Shown: positions 62,563 through 64,000 of the stretch, in pieces
Layout: each line of letters starts with the position of its first letter
How positions within the stretch are numbered: the first letter of the stretch is position 1
DNA from: Sulfitobacter sp. THAF37
GTDB taxonomy: Bacteria; Pseudomonadota; Alphaproteobacteria; Rhodobacterales; Rhodobacteraceae
Direction of reading: 5' to 3'
Length of the DNA stretch: 64,000 bases
Assembly (NCBI RefSeq): GCF_009363555.1
Contig: NZ_CP045372.1
Coordinates: 2,925,501 to 2,989,500 of the forward strand
The notes under the pieces: model-generated
The model's input: only the letters and a program-made list of their open reading frames with translations
The model's database searches: none
What the model was told of the DNA's origin: nothing
Position numbers and translations under genes: made by a program

Positions 62563-64000
62563 TCATGCGCGCAGCCGCGTGCCCGCGGGGTCGAAGGGGG
62601 GCGCGTCAAGCACGGTGGCGCGGTGCGGCTGGCCCAGGACCATCACCTCTACCGCGTCGCCCGGACCGGCGTCGCGGACAAACCCCAGCGCCAGGGATTT
62701 GCCGACCGAGTAGCCATAGGCGCCCGAGCTTACCCGCCCGATGCCCCTGCCATCCTTGAAGATCGGCTCGCCGCCCGTCGCATCCGCGTTGGACGCGTCG
62801 GTCTGAGCGCCGTCCAGCTCCAGGATGACCAGATGTTCCCGCGCAGGCTTGGCCAGGGTCAGCATCACCGCCTCCTTGTTCAGGAAATCCTTGTCCATCT
62901 TGCACAGCCGGTCCAGCCCGACCTCCTGCGGCCAGTACTCCGGCGAATACTCGCGGCTCCACGATCCGTATCCCTTTTCGATCCTCAGCGACATCAGGGC
63001 GCGGCTGCCGACCGGGCCTGCCCCCATGTCGCGCCCCGCCGCCAGCAGCGCCTGCAGCAGGCGGGGCTGATCGGCAGTGGCGCAATGCAGCTCCCAGCCC
63101 AGATCGCCGGTAAAGGACACCCGCAACGCCAGCACATCGATCCCCGCCAGGGTGATCCATTTCGACCGCATGAAGGGGAAATCGGGCGTCGCCAGCGAGG
63201 TGTTGGTCAGCTTTTGCAACAGATCCCGCGATTTCGGCCCCGCGACGTTGAAGCCGCAGATGTCCACCGTCAGGCTGTCGAATGTCGTGCCCTCCGGCAG
63301 GGGCAGCGCGCCGAAGAACCGTTGGTGATAGCGTTCGGCCATGCCGGATCCGATGATCCAGAATTCATCCTCCGCCAGCCGCGTCACGGTGAAATCCCCG
63401 GCGATCCCGCCCCGCGTGCCGATCAGCGGGGTCAGACAGGACCGCCCCACGGCCTTGGGCATGGTATTGGCGAAGAGCGCGTTCAGCCAGCTTTCCGCGC
63501 CCGGCCCCTTGCAGCGGTATTTGGCGAAGTTCGAAATGTCGATGATGCCTGCATGTTCACGCAGCATCCGCGCCTCGCGGCCCACCTGATCCCACCAGCC
63601 CTGGCGGGTGAAGCCGTGGGTTTCGTCCTCTGACCCCACCGGCTGGCCATAATACAGCGGATGTTCCCAGCCGTAGTTCAGGCCAAACACCGCCCCAAGC
63701 TCCCGCTGCATCTGATAGGCCGGGCGCATCCGCATGGGGCGGCCCGCGCTGCGTTCCTCGCCCGGAAAATGGATTTTGAAGCGGTTGGCATATTGGTCGC
63801 CCACCCGCGCCCTGGTAAAGGCCGCATCGGCCCAGTCCCCGAACCGGGCCATGTCCCAGGCGAACATGTCATACCGTGTCTCGCCGCTGACGATCCAGTC
63901 GGCGGCCAAGAGCCCCATGCCGCCCGATTGCGAGAATCCCGGAATGATCCCGTTGCAGCAGAAGTAGTTGCGCAGTTCCGGCACCGGGCCGAACAGCACG
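62563..64000 (-). CDS. Dimethylglycine/sarcosine dehydrogenase-like flavoprotein, 5' part missing
   Basis: The frame is open at the right edge, so the N-terminus is not seen. About 479 residues are visible. The first roughly 30 residues have GIIPGFSQSGGMGLLAADW, the end of a DAO-type FAD domain. A GcvT-like folate-binding aminomethyltransferase domain follows (about 130-470), with IIDISNFAKYRCKGPGAESW, VSFTGDLGWELH and SLRIEKGYGSW. The full protein is probably about 800 residues, oxidising a methylated amine such as dimethylglycine and passing C1 units to folate. It would fit a bacterium that breaks down glycine betaine, for which BCCT importers exist in this window. The exact substrate is not clear. 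Confidence 0.85.
   Translation of the reverse strand, partial: VLFGPVPELRNYFCCNGIIPGFSQSGGMGLLAADWIVSGETRYDMFAWDMARFGDWADAAFTRARVGDQYANRFKIHFPGEERSAGRPMRMRPAYQMQRELGAVFGLNYGWEHPLYYGQPVGSEDETHGFTRQGWWDQVGREARMLREHAGIIDISNFAKYRCKGPGAESWLNALFANTMPKAVGRSCLTPLIGTRGGIAGDFTVTRLAEDEFWIIGSGMAERYHQRFFGALPLPEGTTFDSLTVDICGFNVAGPKSRDLLQKLTNTSLATPDFPFMRSKWITLAGIDVLALRVSFTGDLGWELHCATADQPRLLQALLAAGRDMGAGPVGSRALMSLRIEKGYGSWSREYSPEYWPQEVGLDRLCKMDKDFLNKEAVMLTLAKPAREHLVILELDGAQTDASNADATGGEPIFKDGRGIGRVSSGAYGYSVGKSLALGFVRDAGPGDAVEVMVLGQPHRATVLDAPPFDPAGTRLRA

Overview
The window is about 64 kb of GC-rich, densely coding chromosomal DNA from an alphaproteobacterium of the Rhodobacteraceae/Roseobacter group. This assignment is inferred from gene content and order. 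The pointers are a trgA-trgB-cysK tellurite-type locus, ctrA next to sciP (DUF1153), a MocR regulator divergent from a DUF1127 gene, lpxI instead of lpxH, a pssA-pmtA pair, GTTC-N7-GTTC type SOS control, and many short conserved-looking membrane proteins. I saw no rRNA, tRNA, CRISPR array, complete insertion sequence or prophage. The content looks mostly core, with a few accessory islets and two decayed genes.

Layout, left to right. 1-8.7 kb (minus strand): phrB, cfa, trgA, trgB, cysK and a large MscS-type channel cut by the left edge, a stress-flavoured block. 8.7-12.2 kb: two tandem BCCT osmolyte transporters. 12.4-17.8 kb: HIT protein, an acryloyl-CoA reductase-like gene (acuI), a DinB/DUF1326/DUF2182 operon, and a secreted protein with three tandem LCCL domains. 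17.9-21 kb: MocR regulator divergent from a DUF1127 gene across operator-like dyads, then a thioesterase divergent from an enoyl-CoA hydratase. 21-25 kb: a structured non-coding element, trmFO, a methyltransferase overlapping gluQRS, hisI, and an Fe-S scaffold gene.

25-31 kb: a 42-residue membrane protein gene under an exact LexA-type box, recG-ligA, and ctrA with sciP. 31-46 kb: mnmA, then the conserved envelope cluster read leftward: pyrH, frr, uppS, cdsA, dxr, rseP, a 41-residue membrane protein gene, bamA, ompH/skp, fabZ, lpxA, lpxI, lpxB. It links nucleotide and ribosome functions to isoprenoid, phospholipid, lipid A and outer-membrane assembly. A LOV-domain (blue-light) histidine kinase gene sits in opposite orientation between pyrH and frr, breaking the usual pair.

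46-64 kb: miaA, an AraC regulator, a peptide-type ABC transporter (two permeases and one fused double ATPase, with no binding protein nearby), a secreted unknown, a lytic transglycosylase, ssb, an internally deleted GNAT pseudogene, aroK-aroB, a small membrane protein plus a secreted 530-residue unknown coupled to xerD, a CorC-type protein, pssA-pmtA for phosphatidylserine synthesis and lipid methylation, and the 3' part of a dimethylglycine/sarcosine dehydrogenase-like gene that runs off the right edge.

The most rewarding targets are the LexA-boxed 42-residue membrane protein (candidate SOS-induced small regulator), the LOV kinase insertion, the MocR/DUF1127 operator, the triple-LCCL protein and the structured element upstream of trmFO.
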